Part shown: one piece after another, positions 8,591-16,300 of the stretch | How the letters are laid out: every line of letters starts with the position of its first letter | How positions within the stretch are numbered: the first letter of the stretch is position 1 | Source: Microvirga aerilata | GTDB lineage: Bacteria; Pseudomonadota; Alphaproteobacteria; Rhizobiales; Beijerinckiaceae | Direction: 5' to 3' | DNA length: 64,000 nucleotides | Assembly (NCBI RefSeq): GCF_016743775.1 | Contig: NZ_JAEQMY010000012.1 | Span: forward strand, 62,001-126,000 | Program-made: the position numbers and the translations under genes | The notes under the pieces: generated by a model | What the model saw: only the letters and a program-made list of their open reading frames with translations | Database searches by the model: none | Told to the model about the DNA's origin: nothing

Positions 8591-9307
8591 TCATCGAGCT
8601 GGTGTCACCACTTCGATGATCTTTTCGACCCAATCCGCCACAGCTTGGCTGGCTGGCCCATAGTACGCTTCATCAAACAGTGCAGCATTGTCGGAGGGCT
8701 CGAGATTAATCTCGCAGGTCCGGATACCCTGGTCTTTGGCTTGTTTGACAAAGCCTGCTGCCGGATACACGGATCCGGACGTTCCGATTGAGACAAACAG
8801 ATCAGTGTTCTGCAGAGCCTCGTCGATGGTTGCCATGTGCAAAGGATACTCTCCGAACCAGACGACATGAGGCCGGAGCGAGCCAGGCTGACCACAATGC
8901 GGACAGCGGTCATCAACACCCAAATCGTCAATGTAGGAACCCACCGCATCGCAGGCGGTGCACCGTGCTTTGAGAAGCTCGCCGTGCATGTGCGTCACGC
9001 ACTGCGACCCGGCTCTCTCATGAAGGTCATCGATGTTTTGCGTAACCAAGAACAGTCGGCTCTTGCGCTTGCCCAGCTCGGCTTCCAGCCTTGCAAGTGC
9101 AACGTGGGCAGGATTCGGCGAGGCTTCTAACAAGTTGCGGCGGCGCAAGTTGTAGAACGTATGCACCTCATCGGGATTGAGCGCGAATGCCCCCGGGGTT
9201 GCTAGCTTCATAGGGTCGAAGCGCGTCCAAAGTCCGGTCTTATCACGAAACGTTCCAAGGCCACTTTCGGCTGACACGCCAGCGCCGGTCAGTACAAAGA
9301 TATTCAC
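8591..9307 (-). CDS. Sir2 family NAD-dependent protein deacylase (class III type)
   Basis: This 238-aa sirtuin has the complete catalytic set: GAGVSAESGLGTFR at residues 8-21, TQNIDDLHERAGS, catalytic His in the MHGEL segment, a CxxC...CxxC zinc site (CTAC and CPHC), HVVWFGE and SIGTSGSVYPA. It also has YNLRRRNL, matching the Tyr-x-x-Arg that lets CobB/SIRT5-type enzymes remove succinyl and malonyl groups. It uses NAD+ and releases nicotinamide and O-acyl-ADP-ribose. GTG at 9307 is chosen because AAGGAG lies 7 nt upstream and the Rossmann fold starts at once. It is a compact enzyme, unlike the long SIR2 effectors of Thoeris or pAgo systems, so a defence role is uncertain. Confidence 0.88.
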   Translation of the reverse strand: MNIFVLTGAGVSAESGLGTFRDKTGLWTRFDPMKLATPGAFALNPDEVHTFYNLRRRNLLEASPNPAHVALARLEAELGKRKSRLFLVTQNIDDLHERAGSQCVTHMHGELLKARCTACDAVGSYIDDLGVDDRCPHCGQPGSLRPHVVWFGEYPLHMATIDEALQNTDLFVSIGTSGSVYPAAGFVKQAKDQGIRTCEINLEPSDNAALFDEAYYGPASQAVADWVEKIIEVVTPAR

Positions 9308-9454
9308 GATGATCTCCTTACGGGTTCGATTGACAGGGAGCGGCGGCACCGTCTCCCTTGCGGTAGAGCTTTTGGGCTCAGGACTGCCGTGGGCTCGTCG
9401 TGTCTCGCCAGTCCGATGACGATCGCCGGGCCACAAGCCACCGGCCGTTTGCCA

Positions 9455-10630
9455 TCAGGGGAGAGCGGAGAGAGGCTCAATCCCGCCGAGGAGTTCCGCG
9501 AGTTCCAAGATATCCGGCGGAGCATCGAGAACGTCATCAGGTTCCATTTCAAAGCCCTCAACATTCAACGAGCTGAAGCTGCTGATGTGCATCAGCTTAG
9601 CAGCCTTGTTGAAGCGGCTCGCGACCCCCAGGTGAGCGGGGATAAGAATGCCGGCTTGTTCGAGCTTCTGCCGGATTGCACGGACGGCATCCGGATCGAC
9701 CGGCCCGTTCTTGGGGCCGTACAGTCCCTCGGCCAGCCATTTTCCTTGCGAAAGACCGGCGAGCTCAATGACGACCGGCGCGGGACGATATTCAAGGTAG
9801 AACGACCGTCCGAGCGCAACCAGGGGGACCTTCGTTCGGAGGCAGTTCGAGAACCGGACCGCGGCATCATGCATGGCTTCGGCTGACCGCAAGCCAGTCC
9901 ACTCGGCATCGTCTGCAATCTCTTGCGCAACCGGGAAAACACCCTTGGCCAGCCAGCGTTTCACCCAGGAACCAAGATCAGAAGACGGTCCAAGGGCCTT
10001 GATCGACTCAGCCAGCTCCTCGTCCGTGACGTGGGGCGCAACCTCATGGATCAACTCGATAGCGGCGTTGAACTGTTCCACCTTTTCGACGGACCGGAAC
10101 CGACGCACGAAGTCGGTATGAACAAAGGATGGATGGAGCCACCGCAGCGCAGACAACGTCGACAGATCGATTTTGTCGAGCTGCTGCAACGCTTTCGCTC
10201 GTGTCTTGTGTTCAGGAGCCGTCAGGAGATGGACGAGGCTACGATACGCGGTCTGAGGAAGGGGATCGCCCCCGAGCCGGTTCAGCGCACCGAGCAAGCC
10301 TTGCACCGGCCCATGGAGAGCCGAGACGATGTCACGAACCCGCCCCATCACAAGCATCCGTCCGATCACGGCCGACGCGCTTCCATCGAACGTGTGGGGC
10401 TCAGGCATGCCACTGCGGAACCGCGCAGCAACAGCATCGGCGTCCTCGAAGAACACGGACGACAGGGTGAGAAAGATCGCCTGACGCCGAAATGGACTGG
10501 CCGACAGAGCGGACCGCAACAGGCCCGGGCAGTGTTCGTCCAATTCGATCAGAGCATCAAGCGCCCATCCTTCAATGGGGCGAGGCGTGCGAGGTTTCTG
10601 GGTCAGTAGTTTATCCAATAGCAACTCCAT
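9455..10630 (-). CDS. Unknown protein A, 391 aa, paralogue of the gene at 13084
   Basis: I do not recognise a domain. The protein is largely helical and closely matches the 430-aa product at 13084-14376 over nearly its full length: RPIEGWALDAL, SPFRRQAIFLTLS, PEHKTRAKALQQLDKI, VTDEEL, GRSFYLEYRPAPVVIEL and SRFNKAAKLMH all have collinear counterparts. It lacks the longer N-terminus of its paralogue and differs in the last 40 residues. ATG at 10630 has no obvious SD. It is transcribed away from the WYL regulator and sits between that regulator and the sirtuin. The two copies imply an old duplication or two subunits of one assembly. Confidence 0.75.
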   Translation of the reverse strand: MELLLDKLLTQKPRTPRPIEGWALDALIELDEHCPGLLRSALSASPFRRQAIFLTLSSVFFEDADAVAARFRSGMPEPHTFDGSASAVIGRMLVMGRVRDIVSALHGPVQGLLGALNRLGGDPLPQTAYRSLVHLLTAPEHKTRAKALQQLDKIDLSTLSALRWLHPSFVHTDFVRRFRSVEKVEQFNAAIELIHEVAPHVTDEELAESIKALGPSSDLGSWVKRWLAKGVFPVAQEIADDAEWTGLRSAEAMHDAAVRFSNCLRTKVPLVALGRSFYLEYRPAPVVIELAGLSQGKWLAEGLYGPKNGPVDPDAVRAIRQKLEQAGILIPAHLGVASRFNKAAKLMHISSFSSLNVEGFEMEPDDVLDAPPDILELAELLGGIEPLSALP

Positions 10631-10889
10631 ACTTACTAGAATCGAGTGGCAGATAGAACGATCTCAGTCGTTCAGCCTTTGCGAGAACTCGTATCATCGA
10701 TCACTGCGACAATTTTGGACGTAGCTTGGCCTCAAAGCTGAAGGTGCGGAAGGCGCCAAATGTGAGATGCCGTTCCTTCGAATAAGGCGGGCCTCCAAGT
10801 CCCCAGCCGGTAACACTCCACCAAGCACTTGAGAGGCTCTGGGCCTTTGGAACTGGTCCCGACCTGAAGCGGTCGATCGCTTGGCCCCT
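10631..10889. other. Gap of about 260 bp without a convincing gene
   Basis: Short open frames here have poor composition and no ribosome binding site. The stretch probably carries the promoter of the 391-aa gene and the 3' end of the small repeat-protein gene. No terminator hairpin is evident. Confidence 0.4.
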
Positions 10890-11093
10890 TCAATCCTCAT
10901 CATAGATCAGGGCAGACAGCACATTGCCTTGAGCAATCGTGCGAAAGTTTGCATCCGTGGTGACATCCCGACGGGGATCGTAGTAGCCCAGCGTCCGAAA
11001 ATTGGCGTTCAGCGCCTTTTGACGCCCGTCCGGCATCGTCTCGATGTAGCCGAGCGTGCGAAAGTTGCGATCTTTGATGGCTGTGCGGCTCAT
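10890..11093 (-). CDS. Small protein with three NFRT repeats
   Basis: The 67-aa product has three spaced copies of a short motif: RNFRTLGYIE, ANFRTLGYYD and ANFRTIAQGN, each followed by a charged or turn segment. The regular 20-22 residue spacing suggests three copies of a small beta unit. ATG at 11093 is chosen because GGAAGG lies 5 nt upstream; an open frame extends further up to overlap the WYL gene start, but has no ribosome binding site. It is divergent from the WYL regulator and just downstream of the promoter region they share. No function is known to me. Confidence 0.55.
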   Translation of the reverse strand: MSRTAIKDRNFRTLGYIETMPDGRQKALNANFRTLGYYDPRRDVTTDANFRTIAQGNVLSALIYDED

Positions 11094-11249
11094 GCGTGCC
11101 TTCCGTTGGATGTAGCGTTTCTTCGCCTGACGCATCGCCAGGTTTTCTGAGAACCCATAATCGAGAGCTTTGATCTCACTGAGATCTTTCCTTCGGGGTG
11201 AAACATCATCTACAGTCCACTCACGACAGATTCGGACGCAGAACATTCC

Positions 11250-12254
11250 ATGAGGCATGAAAAGGCCGTCACCTTGCTGCAGCTAGCCTATCGGTTAGCA
11301 AGCAGTGCAGAAGGCATGACGCTCGACGAAATGGCAGTCAGTGTTGGCGTGACCCGACGAACCGTCGAGCGTATGCGGGATGCCCTTCGGGTGCTGTTTC
11401 CACAATTGGAAGAACTGAGCGACGGCCGCATGGTGCGCTTCCGCATCCAAGGCGGCTTGCACGGCTTCATGCATGTTCCGACAGCCGATGAGCTGGCCGA
11501 ACTCGAATCCGCGATCCGCAGCCTCGACAAGAGCGGCGGCGCCCCACGTGCCGCCTTGCTCCGTTCGCTCTCGGATAAAATTCGTTCGGCCCTTCGGGGC
11601 CCCGTACGCCGGCGGATCGAACCTGATCTCGAGGCCCTAACCCACGCCGAGGAGATCGTCGTTCCAGCCGGACCGCGCCCGTTAGCCGACGCCCAAACGC
11701 TGTCTCAGCTGCGCGCCGCCGTGAAATCCCTCCGCATCTGTCACTTCCGCTATGCCGCGCGTCCTGACGCTCCCGGTCGCTTACGACGTGTCGTCCCGTA
11801 CGGGATTCTGTTCGGAAAGGCATACTATTTGGTCGGACCTGAGGTCGACAAACCCGATCCAGTGCTGTGGCGGCTCGATCGCATCAGCGATGTTGAGGTC
11901 GGCGACGCGACTGAGGGAGCACCCGAGGGTTTCGACCTGACGGAATTTGCCAGTCGCTCCTTCGGCGCATTCCAGGAGCCGCCGGAGGAAATCATTCTGC
12001 GGTTCGACCCAGCGGCAGCGGCCGATGCACGACGGTTCCTGTTTCACCCGTCGCAAACGATCAAAGCTGAGGAGGACGGCTCAATCGTGATCCGCTTCAC
12101 GGCCGGCGGCCTTCTCGAGCTCGTTCGTCACCTTTTTTCGTGGGGCGACAGCGTCACAATCCAGGCCCCCTCGCGCCTTCAGGATCTCATGGTGGCTGAG
12201 CTTCAACGGGCCCTTGTGCGGCACCGCACGGAACGTTCGTCCGAGCGGGCTTAG
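11250..12254 (+). CDS. WYL-domain transcriptional regulator
   Basis: This 334-aa protein has an N-terminal helix-turn-helix (residues about 5-60, MTLDEMAVSVGVTRRTVERM) and a WYL domain near 155-240 (CHFRY, RRVVPYGILFGKAYYLVG, DRISDVEV), ending in a WCX-like domain (PEEIILRFDPAAAADARRF). WYL regulators bind nucleic-acid ligands or nucleotides and often control defence islands, for example BrxR/CapW in BREX and CBASS loci. It is divergent from the repeat-protein gene and lies between the two paralogous unknown genes, so it probably controls this cassette. The ATG at 11250 has only a weak SD. Confidence 0.88.
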   Translation: MRHEKAVTLLQLAYRLASSAEGMTLDEMAVSVGVTRRTVERMRDALRVLFPQLEELSDGRMVRFRIQGGLHGFMHVPTADELAELESAIRSLDKSGGAPRAALLRSLSDKIRSALRGPVRRRIEPDLEALTHAEEIVVPAGPRPLADAQTLSQLRAAVKSLRICHFRYAARPDAPGRLRRVVPYGILFGKAYYLVGPEVDKPDPVLWRLDRISDVEVGDATEGAPEGFDLTEFASRSFGAFQEPPEEIILRFDPAAAADARRFLFHPSQTIKAEEDGSIVIRFTAGGLLELVRHLFSWGDSVTIQAPSRLQDLMVAELQRALVRHRTERSSERA

Positions 12255-12288
12255 GTCGAGGCCAACGATCACTGCGCCACCCTGATCC

Positions 12289-12936
12289 TCAAGGGAATGC
12301 CCCGAAGCGGCGACCCCAAGCCGAGCCATCACGCCGTTTGCCCCGGTATCCCCGCGGTTCCGAGAACAACTGAAAGCCATCCAGATCGCCTGCATAGGGT
12401 AGATGCACATGACCAAAGACGATAGCGGTCGCCTTCACGGGTGGACTGACCAAATCTAGGAAGCGGTTGCACTTCTCAGGAAACTCCCGTCCAAGCACAT
12501 TACAAAGCCGCGGTGTCGGGACGAAATGTGAGAGCACGATGATGCGCCCGACGGCGCTATCCTTCTGTACCGCGTCGAGCCTTGCTGCCACCTGCTCAAC
12601 CTCCCGCTCGTTCTCCATGCACCCGCCCAAATAGGCAATGGCGCCACTTCGATACTCGTGACCACAGAGGTCGAGGATATGAACGTTCTCGCGCGCTTGA
12701 ACCTGAGAGCAGCCTTTCTCGTGATTGCCCAGAACAGCGACGACGCGCTCATAGTGAGCGGCGGCCGCATTGAGGAAGTCGATTGTATCGTCGACGGTTT
12801 CGCTGGTGTCGCCTGCAACCAGCAGCGTCGACGACCCTGGATTCTTGTAGGGACACACGTCGATTGTGCCCAACCATCCAAGGGGACCGCCGCTCATTCC
12901 ATTGTCAAAGTGCAAGTCACTGACGAAGTCGAACAT
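12289..12936 (-). CDS. Calcineurin-like metallophosphoesterase
   Basis: The 215-aa protein carries the dimetal phosphoesterase motifs in order: DLHFD at residues 7-11, VAGDTSET near 42, LGNHEKG near 70, VLSHF near 135 and FGHVHLPY near 172. Family members cleave phosphomono- or diesters, including cyclic nucleotides and dinucleoside polyphosphates; the substrate here cannot be read. The ATG follows GGAGAGAGGG. It converges on the WYL regulator with 34 bp between their stops and is divergent from the 430-aa paralogue. Confidence 0.82.
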   Translation of the reverse strand: MFDFVSDLHFDNGMSGGPLGWLGTIDVCPYKNPGSSTLLVAGDTSETVDDTIDFLNAAAAHYERVVAVLGNHEKGCSQVQARENVHILDLCGHEYRSGAIAYLGGCMENEREVEQVAARLDAVQKDSAVGRIIVLSHFVPTPRLCNVLGREFPEKCNRFLDLVSPPVKATAIVFGHVHLPYAGDLDGFQLFSEPRGYRGKRRDGSAWGRRFGAFP

Positions 12937-13083
12937 CCCTCTCTCCAGCCGGCACGTCCAATACCATAGTAGCGTGTGGCTCTCGCATTTCGTTTAGCGC
13001 GGCTGCAATGCGGATGCGACTCCCGCTTTCGTTCCAGCACGTGTCCTACGACCGACTTTGTCGCAGCGAACACATAAACCCAA

Positions 13084-14376
13084 GTGACAACAGGAGCCGG
13101 CGCCCATCCCGGCGCTGTCCTGCTCTTGCCCAACACCCGAACGGAGCTGCCCTTGGGACCATCCACATCCGGTCATGCTTTCCACCCGCGCCCGATCCAG
13201 GGATGGGCCCTGAAGGCCCTCCTTCCCTATGATGAGAAGCATCCTGGTTTCTTACGCTACGCCATTGGGGCAAGCCCGCTCCGGCGTCAAACCATTGTCC
13301 TGACCCTGTCCTATGCCTCCTTCAATGGGCCCGAAGTTACTGTTGCGCGGTTCCACGACGCTGGCCTGGTCCATCCGTCTGACCTGGCAGAACAGGATGC
13401 GCAAGGAACGATGACTCGCGCGCTGATGAGGCAATCGAACGCCGCACTCGTGGCTGCCCTGCACCCGGGCGCCAAGGGCCTTATGGGTATCCTGGACCGC
13501 CTTGGGAACACTCTGCTGCACCCTTTTGCCTACCGAGGGCTCGTCGATCTGCTGTCAATGCCTGAGCATGAGCCGCGTGCTGAGGTTCTGCGTCAGCTTG
13601 AGACGATCACGCCCATGACGGCGAGCGTCCTCCGCGCTCTTCCCGTGTCGTTCCTTCATGCGCAAGTTGTCCGGCGGCTTGAGACGCCCGAAGAGGTCGA
13701 GGAACTACAGTCTGTTATCTCCCTGATCCGCGCCATGGTGCCAGCGGTGACGGACGAGGAGCTTCTGAACTCGATCGCAAAGCTTCGTCCAAGGTTAGAC
13801 TTCGATGATTGGGCCCGGCGCTGGATGATGAAAGGTGTTTTTGCCATCACCCCTCCCGTGCAGGACGATCAGAACTGGGTGGGCCTTCGCTCGCCACAAG
13901 CGATGTTTGAGGCGTCCAATCGCTTCTACAAAGGCCTGAAGGACGAGATCCCCTCTGTCGCGGTCGGCCGATCCTACTTTCTCGAGTATTGCCCGGCCCC
14001 GGCAATCATCGAGCTCCGACGCCTCTCGCGAGGCCAGTGGCTCCTCCACAGCGTGCACGGTCGCCCGTTTGTGGGTCTCAGCCACGAAACGGCGCGCGCA
14101 ATCCGCCGTAAGCTCGTCGACGCAGGGATCCTGTTGCCCGCGTGCCTCGATCAATCGAGCCGCTACAACAAGGTCGCCGCGTTGCTCAATATCTTCGACT
14201 CTGCAATGTGGGAATTGGACAATATGCGAGACGATGCGGGGCCGTTCAGCGTGGGCGTGGCTGCCAGCGATCCGGCGGGAGATCCCCTGCCCGCCTGTGG
14301 CTTGGACTGGGATGGGCTGATGGAAGGCCAAGTCCATAGCTTGGCTGGAGCGCCGCTCTCCTGCCACGGCAGCTAA
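13084..14376 (+). CDS. Unknown protein B, 430 aa, paralogue of the gene at 9455
   Basis: No known domain is recognised. It aligns end to end with the 391-aa protein: RPIQGWALKAL, SPLRRQTIVLTLS, PEHEPRAEVLRQLETI, VTDEELLNSIAKL, GRSYFLEYCPAPAIIEL and SRYNKVAALLN. It has about 20 extra N-terminal residues and a different C-terminal tail. GTG at 13084 is the first start of the frame, with no clear SD; the conserved part begins about residue 34, so a later start is possible. A small helix-turn-helix gene follows 81 bp downstream on the same strand. Confidence 0.75.
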   Translation: MTTGAGAHPGAVLLLPNTRTELPLGPSTSGHAFHPRPIQGWALKALLPYDEKHPGFLRYAIGASPLRRQTIVLTLSYASFNGPEVTVARFHDAGLVHPSDLAEQDAQGTMTRALMRQSNAALVAALHPGAKGLMGILDRLGNTLLHPFAYRGLVDLLSMPEHEPRAEVLRQLETITPMTASVLRALPVSFLHAQVVRRLETPEEVEELQSVISLIRAMVPAVTDEELLNSIAKLRPRLDFDDWARRWMMKGVFAITPPVQDDQNWVGLRSPQAMFEASNRFYKGLKDEIPSVAVGRSYFLEYCPAPAIIELRRLSRGQWLLHSVHGRPFVGLSHETARAIRRKLVDAGILLPACLDQSSRYNKVAALLNIFDSAMWELDNMRDDAGPFSVGVAASDPAGDPLPACGLDWDGLMEGQVHSLAGAPLSCHGS

Positions 14377-14457
14377 AACCTGTCCTGGGGATCACGAGCA
14401 GCCGATACGGCACGTCCACCATGCCATTTGATGAAATAGACCTATCGCGGAGCAGCC

Positions 14458-15099
14458 ATGACGCCACTAAAGCGACTCATCGATACCCGCGTGCGGGATC
14501 TCGGAATCACCCGCGGTGAACTCGCGCGCCGCCTCGGGTATGCCAACGTAGCGAAGGCACTGCGACGCACCGAACTGCTGTGCGAAACAGGAGCCGGGCC
14601 GACGCATCTGATGGCACGCCTTCCCGCGGCGTTGGATGTGGACCCATTAACGGTCAAGCAGGCGATGGAAGCTACCTTTGAGCACCTGCGACAACAACAC
14701 GAGCAAGCCGTCGCCGAGGAACTTGCAGCATGGCGGGCAGCGTTTAAGCCCCACGCGATCATTCTCACCGAGCGCAGGATCCCAAGCCCGATCTCGATCT
14801 GTGCGTTTGCTGGCGGCAACCGCTTTATATGGATCGACCTGGACGCATCCCGCCCCAGGGCAACGTTCATCCGCCAAGCCATTCTCGAGCTAGCCCATCG
14901 GCGAGCAGCCTTGGGCAGGTCCAACATTCCGTTCTTTGGTGCGCCAATCGGCTTTATCGTGAACCTGACCCCTGATCGGGCGATCCGTTATGACCTCGAC
15001 GGACGGGCCGTCGCGTTACTCCCCGAGGCCTACCGCCCGGGATTGGTCACCGGTTTCGTGCGAAGACGGCCGATCCCGACCTCCCTGCTCTATCGCTGA
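14458..15099 (+). CDS. XRE-like helix-turn-helix protein of unknown function
   Basis: This 213-aa protein begins with a helix-turn-helix that looks XRE-like (residues about 5-60: RDLGITRGELARRLGYANV and PAALDVDPLTVKQAM). The rest is unrecognised: a helical linker (QQHEQAVAEELAAWRAAF) and a beta-rich domain (PISICAFAGGNRFIWIDLD, FFGAPIGFIVNLTPD). The ATG follows CGGAGCAGCC. It probably binds DNA or acts as a sensor-regulator for the neighbouring 430-aa gene. Confidence 0.65.
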   Translation: MTPLKRLIDTRVRDLGITRGELARRLGYANVAKALRRTELLCETGAGPTHLMARLPAALDVDPLTVKQAMEATFEHLRQQHEQAVAEELAAWRAAFKPHAIILTERRIPSPISICAFAGGNRFIWIDLDASRPRATFIRQAILELAHRRAALGRSNIPFFGAPIGFIVNLTPDRAIRYDLDGRAVALLPEAYRPGLVTGFVRRRPIPTSLLYR

Positions 15100-15160
15100 T
15101 GGATGAGGCCCTGAGGGCACGCCAAGGATCAACTGCCCTCAGCTGAGTTATTCCTGCGTG

Positions 15161-15487
15161 CTATGGGTGCTCGCGCTCCAGCCATCCTTCCCAATACGCA
15201 AAATCCTTCAGAAAGATCTCCACATACTCCTGGCACGATGTTGCATCTGCGAGACCCGGAATTGCTTTTGGCAGATCGTGGGTGATTTCGGCTAGAGCGT
15301 AGATCAGCCACGTATCAGGTTCATCCTGTCTAACGTGGGTCCGAATGGAGATGCTGAGACTTTCTAGAAGATCGGCGAGCATCTCGAGCCCCGATACCTC
15401 ACGCCTCCCAGCCTCCTGCACCGTATCAACGAGCTGTCGAAAGCAGCTTTGCCTCATCTGGGAGCGCGTTATCGTACCGCTGGGCAT
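15161..15487 (-). CDS. Hypothetical protein, 108 aa
   Basis: The product is a small helical, acidic protein (LEMLADLLESLSISIRTHVR, DEPDTWLIYALAEITHDL, YVEIFLKDFAYWEGW). ATG at 15487 follows AAGG with normal spacing. It is the last gene of the minus-strand run that begins with the AddB-like gene, and converges on the helix-turn-helix gene. I know no function. Confidence 0.55.
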   Translation of the reverse strand: MPSGTITRSQMRQSCFRQLVDTVQEAGRREVSGLEMLADLLESLSISIRTHVRQDEPDTWLIYALAEITHDLPKAIPGLADATSCQEYVEIFLKDFAYWEGWLEREHP

Positions 15488-15561
15488 GGCATAACCTTAT
15501 CGTATGGGTGGGTCGGCTCCGAAGGTGACCGGGCCTGAAGGACGGCTCGGCAACGGAGCAC

Positions 15562-16275
15562 TCATGCAAACCCGATCATGAGGGTCGCGCTGGAGGATGC
15601 GGGAGCCGCGGTCATCACGAGATCCCGCCCCGAGCATGCCTCGCGGCAGACGGTGAAAAACCGATCGAGATCAAACATCGTGAAGCTTGAAGAATCGGGT
15701 TCCCCAACGAGCTGCAGGATCACCGCGCCCCCTGCATAGCCGGCATCACGCAACCTGTGATCATGGTCCCGGATCGTTTGGGGTAGCGGGTCAATCGCAA
15801 CCTTGTCGATGATAATAGAACGCCCATAACCCACGTGCTTCTCGAGTGTGCGCCGGCCGCTCGCATCGGGAGCCTCCGCGCGACGTATGGCGTTTGAGAC
15901 CATCATCAGCTCGATCATGTCAACGCCCACGAAGAGCATTCCCGTTGAGAGACGCACGAAGGCCTCAGCAACGAGGCTCAAATGCTCAGGAGCGGCCGAT
16001 ACCCTGAGGCTGCAGTTCGGCACGACGCTGCTGGCGGCGTGATCGCTTACGACGGCGAGCCGGATCCGAGGCAAGATTTCATGAAGCCGGGCAAGCGTGT
16101 TGGGTTGCGGGTCCGCATCGTCGACAATGACGATCTCGAAATGAGGCTGCTCTGTGGGCGTCGGATCCGGTCGAGTCCAGGAGGGCAGCGCGCCGCCGAT
16201 CACGGTGACGGCGACATCCCAGCCGTTCGCGTCCGACGGTGGGATCCGTCCTCGCATTAGTGGGGTGACGCTCAT
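15562..16275 (-). CDS. Unknown protein, 237 aa, with a faint FtsZ/tubulin-like pattern
   Basis: I do not recognise this protein with confidence. Two stretches recall FtsZ. The front reads DVAVTVIGGA then FEIVIVDDADPQP, like the start of a nucleotide-binding Rossmann sheet. The end reads YAGGAVILQLVGEPDSSSF then an acidic helix and MTAAPASSSATLMIGFA, like the C-terminal sheet of FtsZ. The tubulin/FtsZ loop GGGTGTG is absent, so it could not bind GTP in the usual way. ATG at 16275 has no good SD; the upstream ADP-ribosylglycohydrolase gene ends 25 bp before it, suggesting one transcript. Confidence 0.5.
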   Translation of the reverse strand: MSVTPLMRGRIPPSDANGWDVAVTVIGGALPSWTRPDPTPTEQPHFEIVIVDDADPQPNTLARLHEILPRIRLAVVSDHAASSVVPNCSLRVSAAPEHLSLVAEAFVRLSTGMLFVGVDMIELMMVSNAIRRAEAPDASGRRTLEKHVGYGRSIIIDKVAIDPLPQTIRDHDHRLRDAGYAGGAVILQLVGEPDSSSFTMFDLDRFFTVCREACSGRDLVMTAAPASSSATLMIGFA

Positions 16276-16300
16276 CGATGGGCCATTCTGACGTAGTTGT

